Below, piece after piece: positions 10,916 through 20,631 of a stretch of DNA of 30,911 nt (its first letter is position 1; each line of letters opens with the position of its first letter). Both the position numbers and the translations under genes were made by a program. The notes beneath the pieces were generated by a model. It saw only the letters and a list, made by a program, of their open reading frames with translations. It was not told the DNA's origin and did no database searches. Origin of the DNA: Neolecta irregularis DAH-3 (lineage: Eukaryota > Ascomycota > Neolectomycetes > Neolectales > Neolectaceae); assembly GCA_001929475.1 (NCBI GenBank), contig LXFE01004103.1:1-30911 (forward strand), written 5' to 3'.

Positions 10916-11279
10916 CTTTTCAGCTTCCCCGTCTTTACAGTCTCGAGGGCCGGTCGAGGCTAAAACAATTGGTAATGAATGCTCCCTTATCATACACACC
11001 GCCTCAAAAAAGCACATCTTCATATTCCTCAGTCTTTACAGAGTGTTAATTCCTGTTGTTTTATTTCAAATGCACACTCGCTGTGGATATGCCGTTGTGG
11101 CGGTTTATATGACGTATGAAGCTAACCAGGAACAAAATTCCCGTTGACAGGTTTTCGCGTTGAACAAAGTTCAAGAAAACAGTTATGTATTGACTGACTA
11201 GATTCATCCAATAGAGAGAATCGAAGTAGAATATCTATAACTAAAACGGGATTCCTCTAGCGGCAGTGCCTGTATCACA

Positions 11280-11297
11280 CGGGAAAATATTTTCCCG
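11280..11297. promoter_or_regulatory. 18-bp palindrome upstream of the MFS transporter
   Basis: CGGGAAAATATTTTCCCG is a perfect inverted repeat, 128 bp upstream of the transporter ATG. The ends form CGG-N12-CCG, the layout used by dimeric Zn2Cys6 regulators, around an A/T-rich centre. It is a candidate operator for substrate-controlled expression; nothing in the sequence shows which regulator binds. Confidence 0.45.
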
Positions 11298-11425
11298 AGC
11301 CACGCTCTTCGGCAATTTAAAGGTTTGCAAAATTACGTTTCATGGTGTTAGGCCCTCGCCACCCTTCAATTTCTGGGTTTTCATAAAGTGACTCTTGGTG
11401 TCAGCCTCAAAAAATATTTGCATAT

Positions 11426-12905
11426 ATGTTTCAAAATACTTCCCCTGCCCTAAAGTCAAACAGACAGAACTCAGGTTCGATCGACGATTTCGTAGAGAAA
11501 CAGAGAAATGTTTTTCCACCCATTACAAATGAATATCCTAATGCAGATGAATATCCTGATGGCGGATTAAAAGCTTGGTTAAATGTACTCGGTGGCTTTT
11601 GTCTTTTGGTTAACAGTTGGGGATTCATGAATTCATGGGGTGTAAGCTCTATATCTGACAAATCAAATAACAGTTCAAATAGGTTTTCCAAAAGTATTAC
11701 AAGGATAACCAGTTGCACAATTTCTCAAACTCGGAAATCGCGTGGATCGGTTCTTCTCAACCCTTCATGAGTTTCGCTGCTGGATCAGTTGCAGGTCGAT
11801 ATACTGATGAAGGCTACTTTCGCACAATTGTTCTTATTGGAACAATAACTGGTGTTTTCGGTATCATGATAACGAGTATCTGTAAAGAATACTATCAATT
11901 TTTCTTGGTGCAAGGGGCAATGCTTGGGATTTCTCAAGGCTTGCTCTTTACACCAGCAGTTGCCGTTGTTGCCACTTGGTTTCGTCGAAAACGGGCTTTG
12001 GCCCTAGGCATCGTTGCTGTTGGAAGTAGCGTAGGAGGACTCTGTTTTCCTATCATGCTCACAAAACTCATCCCAAAGATTGGCTTTGGATGGAGTGTTC
12101 GGACTATCGGCTTCATGGTCCTTGCTTTCGATATCATTGCGCTTGCTACCATGAAGTCGAGATTACCACCTCGGCTTCCTGGTCCAATCTTTGATTTTTC
12201 GGCATTCAAAAGTGCAGCATATAATTTCTTCGTGGCTGGTACGAACACACTATACAATCTCGATTCAACTGTGCAGGTATGTTCTTTGGTTTCCTCGCCG
12301 TGTACACTCCTTTCTACTACATCGAACAGTGTGCTATACGAGATGGCATATCCCCAGATATTGCGTTTTACCTGTTGTCTGTGATAAATGCAGCTTCAAC
12401 ATTTGGACGAGTAATTCCGAGCTATCTCGCTGATAAATTCGGTGCAATGAACATATTTATACCTGCTGTGCTTGTGACTGCGATTATCATCTTTATCTGG
12501 CCAGCGACATATAATCTCGCTTCCTTGATATTGTTCGCCTGCATTTTTGGGTACCTGACTCTTTACCATTGTCGGACTTACTGTTAAGATTTTCCAGTGG
12601 TGTATTTGTGTCCATGCCTCCTACTGTACTTGCGTCTTTATCTTCGGATATGTCTAAGGTTGGCACACAATTAGGAATGGTAGACGATTTACCCAATTAT
12701 ACTATGCTGATGTTCTAAGGCGTTCTTGATTATCGGATTTGCCACGCTAATAGGAACACCGCTTACCGGAGCTATCATCAGTGCTCAGAGCGGCTCGTAT
12801 TCTGGAGCGGCTGGATTTGCTGGTGGATGCCTTCTTATTGGAGGTTCATGCATGATAATTGCTCGCTCAAAAGTTGTTGGCTGGAAGTTTTTCGTGAAGG
12901 TCTGA
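11426..12905 (+). CDS. MFS monocarboxylate-type transporter
   Basis: Major facilitator of the fungal monocarboxylate/MCH (MCT-like) group. Five exons close to 440 residues: 11426-11641, 11683-12238, 12277-12550, 12589-12679, 12720-12905. A polar N-terminus leads to YPDGGLKAWLNVLGGFCLLV and then SWGFMNSWGVFQKYY, the conserved TM1 block of this group. SEIAWIGSSQPFMSFAAGSV, TPAVAVVATWFRRKRALALG and a second half with GMFFGFLAVYTPFYYIEQ and FGRVIPSYLADKFGAMN match the twelve-helix fold. The protein is shorter than many relatives because both tails are short. Family members move monocarboxylates, riboflavin or unknown metabolites across the plasma or vacuolar membrane; the substrate cannot be told here. 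Confidence 0.88.
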
Positions 12906-13273
12906 TTGATTGCCTTTATGAACAAGGTAACGAACGATACACGTTTACTTGCGTCAATGTAATGATGCGTTGACAAGATCACGATCAAAATTTTATAAGG
13001 CGCACAGTCAATTCGGCACTAGTGCCGTATGATAAACGATAACCTCAAAAGTGAGGCCCTATATATTATTATCTAGATTACCATCTCATAGACCTTGTAG
13101 AATTTACTTTCAAGTTTAATCCTTATATTTGATCGACAATGGGGCTTTGACAACTTAAAAATCAAGTGTGGGTGCGAGAGGCTCGAGATCTTTGTGGGTC
13201 AAATACTATAAATATATTTTGCAAATTTTGTAATAGTTTTGCCAAGCCGGTTATGGTTTATAAGTTATAATTA
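12906..13273. other. intergenic, AT-rich, with a 14-bp palindrome
   Basis: 3' region of the transporter up to the left edge of the miniature transposon. The only structure I see is CGGCACTAGTGCCG at 13014-13027, a perfect palindrome. No coding frame. Confidence 0.55.
13014..13027. repeat. 14-bp perfect palindrome
   Basis: CGGCACTAGTGCCG, 109 bp after the transporter stop. It could be a 3' hairpin or a CGG-N8-CCG protein site. Symmetry is seen; function is not. Confidence 0.4.
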
Positions 13274-13302
13274 AGCAGAGGGGTGATTTAACCAACACCC
13301 CC
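13274..13302 (+). repeat. left terminal inverted repeat
   Basis: Starts AGCAGAGGGGTGATTTAACC and ends in a run of five C. It pairs with the right repeat at 13576-13604; the first three and last eight positions match exactly. Confidence 0.7.
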
Positions 13303-13373
13303 TAAACCCAACACAGTATAAATATATAATAAAAATAAAAATAAAGATTTTTCTCCACCACGATCTCTTCAAA

Positions 13374-13601
13374 ATGGATAACCATGAGAAAATGATTCAA
13401 TCAGCTATTGAAGATCTCAAATCTGTAAAATTTACCTCCCAAAAAGCAGTAGTGGCAGCATATGGAATCCCGCGTGCGGCGGTCTACACTAATTGGGCGA
13501 ATCCACTGCCAAACAAATTGTCAAACTGGCCACCAAAATTACCAGCAATTGGCACCACCACAACGGGAGTTTCTTGGGGGTGTCGGTTAAATCGCCGCTG
13601 A
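13374..13601 (+). pseudogene. truncated pogo-like transposase, psq-type HTH only
   Basis: 75-residue frame with ATG. MIQSAIEDLKSVKFTSQKAV followed by VAAYGIPRAAVY matches the N-terminal psq/pogo-type helix-turn-helix, and the following NPLPNKLSNWPPKLPAI resembles the segment that leads into the CENP-B-like domain of Fot/pogo transposases. The frame then runs into the right terminal repeat, so the second HTH and the catalytic triad are absent. If translated, the product could still bind the element ends. Confidence 0.6.
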
Positions 13602-13604
13602 GCT
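13576..13604 (-). repeat. right terminal inverted repeat
   Basis: Read on the minus strand it starts AGCTCAGCGGCGATTTAACC and ends in five C, mirroring the left end. It is followed by TA at 13605-13606. Confidence 0.7.
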
Positions 13605-13681
13605 TAGTCTAAATTGCGAATCTACCAACAAACCCTGTCTAGAGATTCTATACATTGATAACACAGGAGATTTATAATATG

Positions 13682-15194
13682 TCATTCTGAGAATGAGTCA
13701 TTCCCAATATCTGGTTCAATGTTGTGACCCAGGACCGGTACAGGTTTGCTTTCAAGAATATCGAGGCTCTGACCGCCTATTAAATCAACGTTCACAGTTC
13801 GAAGCGCTTCTACCGCCCATCGAGGATATTTACACATTCGACCCTCATAGAGCGTACTGAAAAAATCTCGAAGATACTGCGGGAACCGATCTTGAATGAT
13901 AGCTTTACGTGCCTCTCGCATAAGATAAAACTGGTAATGGAGATTATGTAACGTAAGTAAATGAGCGCCAACTTGAAAATCATCAGTTCCGCATAAAGGT
14001 ATAGCGTACCAGTCTCCTTTCCAGCTAGATGGTATACATATGCGCGTGTGATTTTCCAACCATTCTTCGCGCAGCAAGGGCAAGTACATTCCGAGTCGAT
14101 GGGCCTAAAATCTGATGCATATTGCCGATTTTTAAGATTGAGAACCCCTTTGGGCGTCAGAGCGTTTCCGAACCGCTGAGAAAGTGAGTAAGCAAATCTA
14201 AATGGGAGATGCATACTGCCGTCCGAGTCGGATATACACAGTCGAACATGTCAGCCCCAAGGGCCACAGATACCATTAGATCTTCAGCATATCCCTAAAG
14301 CAATGAGAAAGCGCCAGGAGTTATATCATCTACCACTCCCATCACATAGCGAGGCTTATGTTTTGGTAGTAAATCCGTGCATAGAGATACACTAGGCATA
14401 AGATGTTAACCGTGTTCCAGAGAGCATACATTTTGCAGTATTGCGGCTTCTCTTCTCCTCCAGAAAGGCCACCGATAGCAATGCCGGGTGTATCACGTTC
14501 GACCATTTTTTCACAACAGAGTCGTCTCAACCTTTCGTCTAAACCACCTTGTATAATCGCAAATAGAGCTTGCGTCTCCGGTTTTTTATGAGCCTTGATA
14601 CATCGATCCAACCATCTGACACTTCTGAGCATGGCCTGAAGTGTTAGGATGTCGCCTCTGCGATATATGCCTCTTCTATTCTTGGTCCTGTGGTGAGAGT
14701 GCTTACCACGTCGTCTAATTGCATTATGATATCCGAACCAATGCTATTTTGTAGATTCATAGAATGTTCCGGAGTAAGTAACATGGGTGACCCATCGTGA
14801 GGACTTAGAAAGCGGACTCCTTCCTCCATTATATGAGCCAGTTTCAGTAACGAAACCATCTGAAAGCCTCCAGAGTCTGTTAGAATTGAATGCGCCCAGC
14901 CCTGAAAGCTATGTGCTCCACCCACCGCGTCAAGGACCTCCTGGCCTGGCTTGAGGCCTAGATGGTAGGTATTGTTCAACATTAAACGACATCCTAAATC
15001 TGAGAGTTGATCGGGGCTGATTCCTTTCAAAGAAGCCTAAAGGGTGAGGAGAAATTATAGAGAGTTATTACTTGTGTACCCACCGGCATGAACACGGGCA
15101 GTTCAACTGTACTGTGTCGTAATTTCATCAACGAAGCTCTGGCTTTCGTAGTCGAACATATTGCTACAAGTTTGAAAGATAACGGTCGGTCCAT
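13682..15194 (-). CDS. QTRT1: queuine tRNA-ribosyltransferase catalytic subunit
   Basis: Exchanges guanine-34 for queuine in tRNAs with GUN anticodons. Seven exons close to 428 residues: 15194-15072, 15036-14671, 14635-14430, 14391-14334, 14294-14217, 14175-14010, 13971-13682. Family blocks in order: [41 protein letters not shown] (residues around the base pocket), [84 protein letters not shown] (nucleophilic Asp region), and the zinc site CTCPCC with a later HNLHYQ His. The enzyme normally pairs with QTRT2, which is not in this window. The second intron (14670-14636) uses a GC donor. The gene is absent from budding yeasts but present in fission yeast. Confidence 0.95.
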
Positions 15195-15500
15195 CTGTCT
15201 ATCTTCTATTAAACCTCAGTGCAGAAGTCTCTTGGAGGTTTCCGGGAAAATCAGAGACATTTCATGAGCCGACAAAAAAAGAAAAGATGAAAAATGATAC
15301 AATCTAGCACATCTCCCTTAGTCTTACTTCTTTCGTATTAGTAGGCTCCTCCTATAGTAAGTTTATCAATCTTACGTAAAATTTCCCAAAAGCAATCGTA
15401 AAATCCCAGGTTTCCCCGCACACGACTCTCCACGATCTTTCACTTTGTGTAAGCCCACGTCCTCAATCGCCTTAGTTTCCCTACTCAAAACTCATTGAAC
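15195..15500. promoter_or_regulatory. divergent promoter, QTRT1 / HIS2
   Basis: 306 bp between two divergent ATGs. It contains an A-rich tract (GACAAAAAAAGAAAAGATG) near the middle and pyrimidine-rich leaders towards HIS2. I found no TGACTC Gcn4-type site. Confidence 0.5.
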
Positions 15501-16520
15501 ATGTGGAGCCATCACTCCCATTCTGGTCAGTATTGTCAGCATGCCCAGGATAGTCTCGAAGATATTGTACTGGAAGCTATTCGCATGGGATTCACCAAGT
15601 TCGCTTTGACAGAGCACATGCATCGACAAGATGAAGCAGATCTTTATCCTGAAGAGCTAGAGCTATGCAACAATCTCTTGCTTCATATCTCATCGATTTA
15701 GAAAGGCATCACTATCGATGATCTTGAACGGCAGTTCACAGCTTACTTCGTTCATGCACATGGTATTAAATCGAGATATAAGAATAAAATCGAAATTTTC
15801 GTCGGATTTGAGATTGATTACATTCGGCCAGAGTCACTCGACTTCATCAAGCTGACTATCAAGAAATTTCGTCCTGATTTCATTGTCGGCTCGATACATC
15901 ATGTCGAAGGTATTCCAATCGACTTCAATCAAGAATTATGGACAAGAGCTAGGGAAAAAGCTGGCGGATCGGAAGAGATCCTATACGCACATTACTTTGA
16001 TGATCAATTTTCTATGCTGCAAGAATTAAGACCAGCTGTTGTGGGTCATTTTGATTTGATTCGACTTTTCGCTCCCAATTCAAAAATCGATTTCCAACAA
16101 TGGCCAGTTGTCTGGGAGAAGATTATTAGGAACATTTCGTTCATATCTGATTATGGAGGCTTAGTTGAGATCAACTCGTCTTCTCTAAGGAAAGATTGGG
16201 ATGAGCCTTATCCACGTAGAGATATTGCTCAGGTAAATCATAATAGTCTCACTTTGATAACATTCAAGCTGATCATTTCATGCCAAGGACGGTTTACTTT
16301 ATCGGATGATAGCCATAGTATTGCTCAAGTTGGTCTCAATTACCACAAAGTAAGAGATTATGTTCAGAGTCTTGGAATAAGCGAACTATATTGTTTGAAT
16401 ACAGATGCAGATGGAGAATTGGAAAAGAAAAGGGTGTTTCTGTCAGAGTTATGGTGGGCAAATGACTTTTGGACAGAAACAAAGATCAAGTCCATGAGTG
16501 TAAGCGATCCTGCAAGATAA
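15501..16520 (+). CDS. HIS2: histidinol-phosphatase (PHP family)
   Basis: Penultimate enzyme step region of histidine biosynthesis, converting histidinol phosphate to histidinol. Model exons 15501-15666, 15706-16232 and 16269-16520 close to 314 residues (yeast His2 is 335). PHP metal-binding motifs are HSHSGQYCQHA at the N-terminus, FALTEHMHR, then IFVGFEIDYI, DFIVGSIHHVEGIPIDF, VVGHFDLIRLF, GGLVEINSSSLRK and FTLSDDSHSIAQVGLNY. The weak point is the first junction: the frame runs straight through a TAG at 15699-15701. Only a 39-nt GC-AG intron (15667-15705) removes it in frame. If that intron is not spliced, the gene is broken. The second intron is a canonical GT-AG intron of 36 nt that would otherwise read through. 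Confidence 0.85.
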
Positions 16521-16620
16521 GCGTTAGGGATATGGTATTTATCGATTCTGCTAGGGTCCTACAACATTGACGATATGATTCTTACGTATACAAAAGCACG
16601 GGCAAAATAACTGCCAGATC

Positions 16621-17516
16621 TCATACTCCCACGTAATGTTTAATGAACGCCAAGTATCCTTCCACCGAGTCATCGTCAAGAAGTGGCTCATGCAGTCGAA
16701 TTCGGATACCTACAAACCGATACTGTATTGCCTGAATATCCCGTCTTGTGAGATCGTCGATTCCACGAACATCAAGCCACTTGAGAGAAGATAAGTCTTC
16801 CTTCAACTCAGTCAGCCAGCTTCCACGAACACTGAATAGCCAGCTGATGTTTAAGCTTTCAAGAGTAGATGGTAGCTGTCCTTGCAGGAAAGTTTGCATT
16901 CCTCTTAACGATAGATTATAACATGAGGCGATGTTGAGATGGTGCAAATTTATCACACCTTCGAACATGATTAAAGCTTCATCTCTGATACCTGTTCTTG
17001 CAACGTTGATAGATGTCAATGTATCCCGGTGACATTCGATGAGTGCGGATATAGCCCTCGAACCAACGTGAAAGTTGGATGACAGATCTACCACGCATAA
17101 TCTCCGAAACGACGAAAATACTTCAAAATAAAGATTTTCGGACACCGCCTGGCAGTTTGAGAGTACCAACGTAGAGATAGTATCGAAAGGATCGGTATTG
17201 TTTAGGATCTCTGACAATATATCGAATCTATCGACAGTCAGGGACCTTGCCTGCCGCAGACGATTAAGGAGTAAATGAGGCGCTGGTCCCGATAACGAAT
17301 AAACAGAAAAGTCAATGTCTTTCCAAAAGATCGGTAGATAGGCTATTTCTTTCCACTTGACTCTAATCAGGGACAACACCTAGAGAAGAGGCCCCTTACC
17401 GACTTTGTGACCTGGGCCGAGTTTACAAGCGAACTATTGGGGAGAAACGAGAAGATATGGCTTACAAGCTCGATAGGAAGCCGCGATATTCCCGTCGTAT
17501 TGGGCTCCAACCTCAT
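16621..17516 (-). CDS. F-box protein with leucine-rich-repeat-like C-terminus
   Basis: Putative substrate receptor of an SCF ubiquitin ligase. Two exons, 17516-17404 and 17362-16621, close to 284 residues. The F-box spans the junction: SRLPIELVSHIFSFLPNSSL, then VNSAQVTKVKWKEIAYLPIF and WKDI, an ungapped match to the F-box pattern. I chose the 41-nt intron (donor GTCGGT, acceptor CTGATTAG) because it restores this block; two other donors also close the frame. The rest has irregular repeats (TISTLVLSNCQAVSE, LCVVDLSSNFHVGSRAISAL, LTSINVARTGIRDEAL, LHHLNIASCYNLSLRGM, LESLNISWLFSVRG, LKWLDVRGIDDLTRRD) typical of LRR F-box proteins. The substrate is unknown. Confidence 0.8.
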
Positions 17517-17550
17517 CGTAAGTGATCATACAGATCGGAGATGTTAGTGG

Positions 17551-17576
17551 CCGCTTGCGGAAACCAAAACCACGTG
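17551..17576. promoter_or_regulatory. CCG-N4-CGG and CACGTG sites in a divergent promoter
   Basis: CCGCTTGCGG at 17551-17560 is an inverted CCG-N4-CGG, a typical Zn2Cys6 dimer layout. CACGTG follows at 17571-17576 and a CCAAT box lies at 17646-17650. The region is the 225-bp divergent spacer between the F-box gene and a Zn2Cys6 regulator, so autoregulation is a plausible inference. Confidence 0.4.
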
Positions 17577-17741
17577 GGGAATGGTTGCTATCGAAGATAA
17601 GTGATCTGTTCTATCAACAATATTCAAATGGTGTTTTATGTATGGCCAATGCAATTTGTGTCTTTGTGATGATGTAACGACTAATATGTGCCTGCGGATC
17701 TGGTATGAACCTTAGTCCGCCACTTCGTCTTTTTTAGGACA

Positions 17742-19939
17742 ATGTCTCCCGCTCACGATCACTTTCAGCATATCGAGCGACAGCAGAAAAAGAAACGGAA
17801 TCGCGCAGCAGTATCGTGTGTTCGTAAGCAGAACCCCTTTATTAGAACGTTGGACTTGTAACACAATAGCATGTCGAAACCGGAAAATCAAATGCAGTCG
17901 TCAGCAGCCTTGCGAGTCTTGCACAGGCAGAGGGCATCCAGATGAATGCATATTCAAGAAAACAGATTCGGCGGCAGAGGTTACTCGCGACGACATTAAC
18001 ATCATTTTGTTGAAGCGGGTCGAAAATTTGGAGGGTCTGCTGAGAGTCATATACAAACAAAATCCCCCTCAATCCAATTTCCCCCCGGTTCCACAGCAAT
18101 GTTTCGGAGACCAACCCAACACTACAACTACAGAGACTCCAACCAATGACGAACCCGGAAACCTGGAAGTTACGCTAGGATTATTGGCGGTGCACGAAGA
18201 GCGATCGCACTATTTGGGTCCGACCTCGGCAATGGCAATTTTCACAGAAATCGAGTCTTTGAAAGAAGTTATTAAACAGTCAGAGAAAGTTTCTCCCAGC
18301 ACGTGTGCATCTGACGATTACAGCGAAGAAAAATCTCCAGACGACATTGCAAACTCCATGCTCCTTGCGCCATTATTTAATCAAACTAAACCAGACAAAA
18401 GCTTTCTTCTCTTGCTTATTCCCCCTCGCGAGGATACAGATGCTATAGTCCAGCATTTTATGCAATATCTTCAACCGTTGTTCCATTTGTTGCATACCCC
18501 AACGTTCATGCAAGAATATGCCCACTTTTGGCAGAATATGGATGCGTCCTTCGAATGGCTCAGTCTCTTTTTCAGTGTAATGATTCTTGGAACTCACTGT
18601 CTCCCTGAACGGTCCCCGGTTTTCTTGTCACTCAGCAGTCGGGAAGACCTCATTGAGAGATTTTACAAGGCTACCGAAAGTGCGTTGATCATGTCAAAAT
18701 ATCTGGTTAAGGCTACGATGACCACAATCCAGACCCTTTTACTCATATTCATTGCAAATGAAACCAGGGCCGCTGCGAAACAGAATTGGGCCTTGTTGGG
18801 CGCTGTACTTCGTTTGTCACAGCAGATCGGACTACATCGAGATCCAAGTCTTTTCAACCTACCGCTCCTTGAATCCGAAATGCGTCGACGTACATGGGCC
18901 TCTGTACTATTATTTAATCGATGGTGTGCCTCTCGCACAGGTGTTCTTCTTGATATCTCAGAAACAATGAGCGATACTCGTCTTCCTATGGATCTCAATG
19001 ACACGGATCTGATATCAGGAATACCAATATGCCAGTCCAAATCAACTGATATGAGTTTGTTGCTTGCAAGGGATAGGGTTAGTGTTAAATTGCATCATCT
19101 ACTTTCCGAAGCTTTCGCGATCAAACCTCCACCTTATTTACGAGTCCTTGAAATGGACGATGAGATCCGAGCTGAAGTTCGAACCCTACCGCATTGTTAT
19201 CTCTTTAAGCCTGCGAGCGACCAAGATCAGTCGAGCGTCGTAGTTCTTACCAAGTATGAAATTGAGGCCTTGTGCAACGGAACAATTCTCTTTATTCATA
19301 GACCTTATGCCGTTCGCTCTCGGACACACCCAGAATATATACCTAGTCGACACCGTTGTCACCAAGCTGCTCAATCTCTGCTTAAACTTTTTATTGATTT
19401 CGAAACGAAAATTGCTATATATGAAAACTATCGCTGGTTTATTGAGACATGGTACCGAGTTTATCATTTCCATGGTACTGTCAACTTTTACTGAATGTCT
19501 AACCTATCAAGCTGCTCTAGTTGTGGCTCTTAGTCTTGTCTGGTATCCGAACTCGCCCAACGCCACTGAACTTCGGAATGATCTTTATGCAAGTCTGAAG
19601 ATGTTTAATAAACCATGTTTCAAGTGCGAATGGCATCGCAAAGGTTTCGCAATTCTGCTCGTCTTGTGTCAACGCGGCGGTGTCGATTTCCACCTTAGCG
19701 AAGAAGACTCGCCTCCAAGTGATTCCAAGACCAGAGATATGCCTAGTCTAAGAACAGTTGCGAAAAGTGCTGAAATTGCTGCTAATGCAGATTATCTACA
19801 ACATGGTTCGTTCTCGAGAGGAGACCCTCTACAGACCGATATGATTCAAGGGTTTGATTGGCAGAATTGGGATACTATGATGCAAAGCTTGGATGCATCA
19901 CTTGGAGTTGGGTTTACCGATGGAATGTCTTCTTTTTGA
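17742..19939 (+). CDS. Zn2Cys6 fungal-specific transcription factor
   Basis: Three exons, 17742-17823, 17870-19474 and 19512-19939, close to 704 residues. The zinc cluster crosses the first intron and reads SCVPCRNRKIKCSRQQPCES followed by C-x8-C (C-x2-C-x6-C-x5-C-x2-C-x8-C), at residues about 26-52. A short coiled segment with VENLEGLLRVIYKQ follows. The middle homology domain (about 200-450) contains IVQHFMQYLQPLFHLLHTPT, LLGAVLRLSQQIGLHRDPS, MRRRTWASVLLFNRWCASRT and ISETMSDTRLPMDLND. The C-terminus ends with NWDTMMQSLDASLGVGF, an acidic/aromatic tail. Nuclear regulator; targets are not evident. The 46-nt first intron splits the cluster between Cys1 and Cys2. Confidence 0.88.
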
Positions 19940-20631
19940 TGCCTTGCACAGGGTTGATCGCGTATAAAACAGTGATGGCGGGAGAATTAATTATATCTTG
20001 ATGAAGTCGGAGATATATATTATGGATTATACTTTCTCCGGCTTGACTATCTCTTCCGAATATTGATAACCTTAAACTACGCTTCGGACACAGATTTATT
20101 ATCTGTTGGAAAATGAAAGGTGCTGCCTAATTGGCAGCTTCAAGTTATTAGTGGATTTTGTAAACACTTTTTCAGCGGAGGAACAATCAATAGGTGAACT
20201 ATTTCTGAGTCTTGAATCCAGTTCACAATTCAGTCGTGTTCGAAGCTTAAAAATGACAATGCCGAAATATCTGGGAGAATCTAGCCTCGTCGCCTTCTAA
20301 AACTCCTTTGTATTGTTAGTTTTTCTCTTTCTGCCGATTTCGAGGAAATATATTCATAAAATTTATTGCGGTCCAATATGTCGGTTTCTTCCACTGCCAT
20401 TAAATGTACATAGGACCCCTACGTGCTGCTTTTCAAATCCAATAGTGTTCGATTAAACTGACACCCAGTCGGCCGTCAATTGATTACTGCAGAATAAAAA
20501 TAGATTAGTCAGATTACCGGCTTTTTGATTTCTACCTCACTGATCTGTTTCTCTGGGATCCGAAAAAAATCAGGGCTTGTTTAAAAAGCCGCACGTGTGC
20601 AGCGAGTTGCTAAGAACCCATCTGTAACCGG
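19940..20631. other. intergenic with a hairpin and an E-box
   Basis: No supported gene. A perfect hairpin GCTGCC-TAATT-GGCAGC lies at 20122-20138 and CACGTG at 20592-20597, 35 bp upstream of the DML1 ATG. A 64-residue frame at 20106-20300 shows no motif. Confidence 0.5.

Larger units (their letters stand above)
10848..11425. other. intergenic with candidate regulatory sites
   Basis: Non-coding stretch between the RBM25-like stop and the transporter ATG. It holds a perfect TCACGTGA at 10908-10915, a TGACGTAT at about 11109, and an 18-bp palindrome at 11280-11297. No convincing coding frame; a 90-residue frame at 10875 has no family features. Confidence 0.6.
13274..13604 (+). mobile_element. 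miniature pogo/Fot-like DNA transposon (internal-deletion derivative)
   Basis: 331-bp element flanked by TA on both sides (13272-13273 and 13605-13606), the target duplication of the Tc1/mariner-pogo-Fot superfamily. The ends are imperfect terminal inverted repeats of about 29 bp that match at about 24 positions and share GATTTAACC and ACACCCCC. It encodes only the N-terminal DNA-binding part of a transposase and lacks the catalytic DDE/DDD domain, so it cannot move on its own. It sits between the 3' ends of the transporter and the tRNA-modifying enzyme. Confidence 0.72.

Noticed and set aside
17363-17379. F-box gene beginning at MLSLIRVKWKE within one exon
   Set aside because: The first codon is GTG and the sequence upstream of VKWKE looks intronic; an upstream exon supplies ATG and the first half of the F-box.
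20106-20300. 64-residue frame before DML1
   Set aside because: No homology features, no splice context, and it spans a hairpin in an AT-rich spacer.
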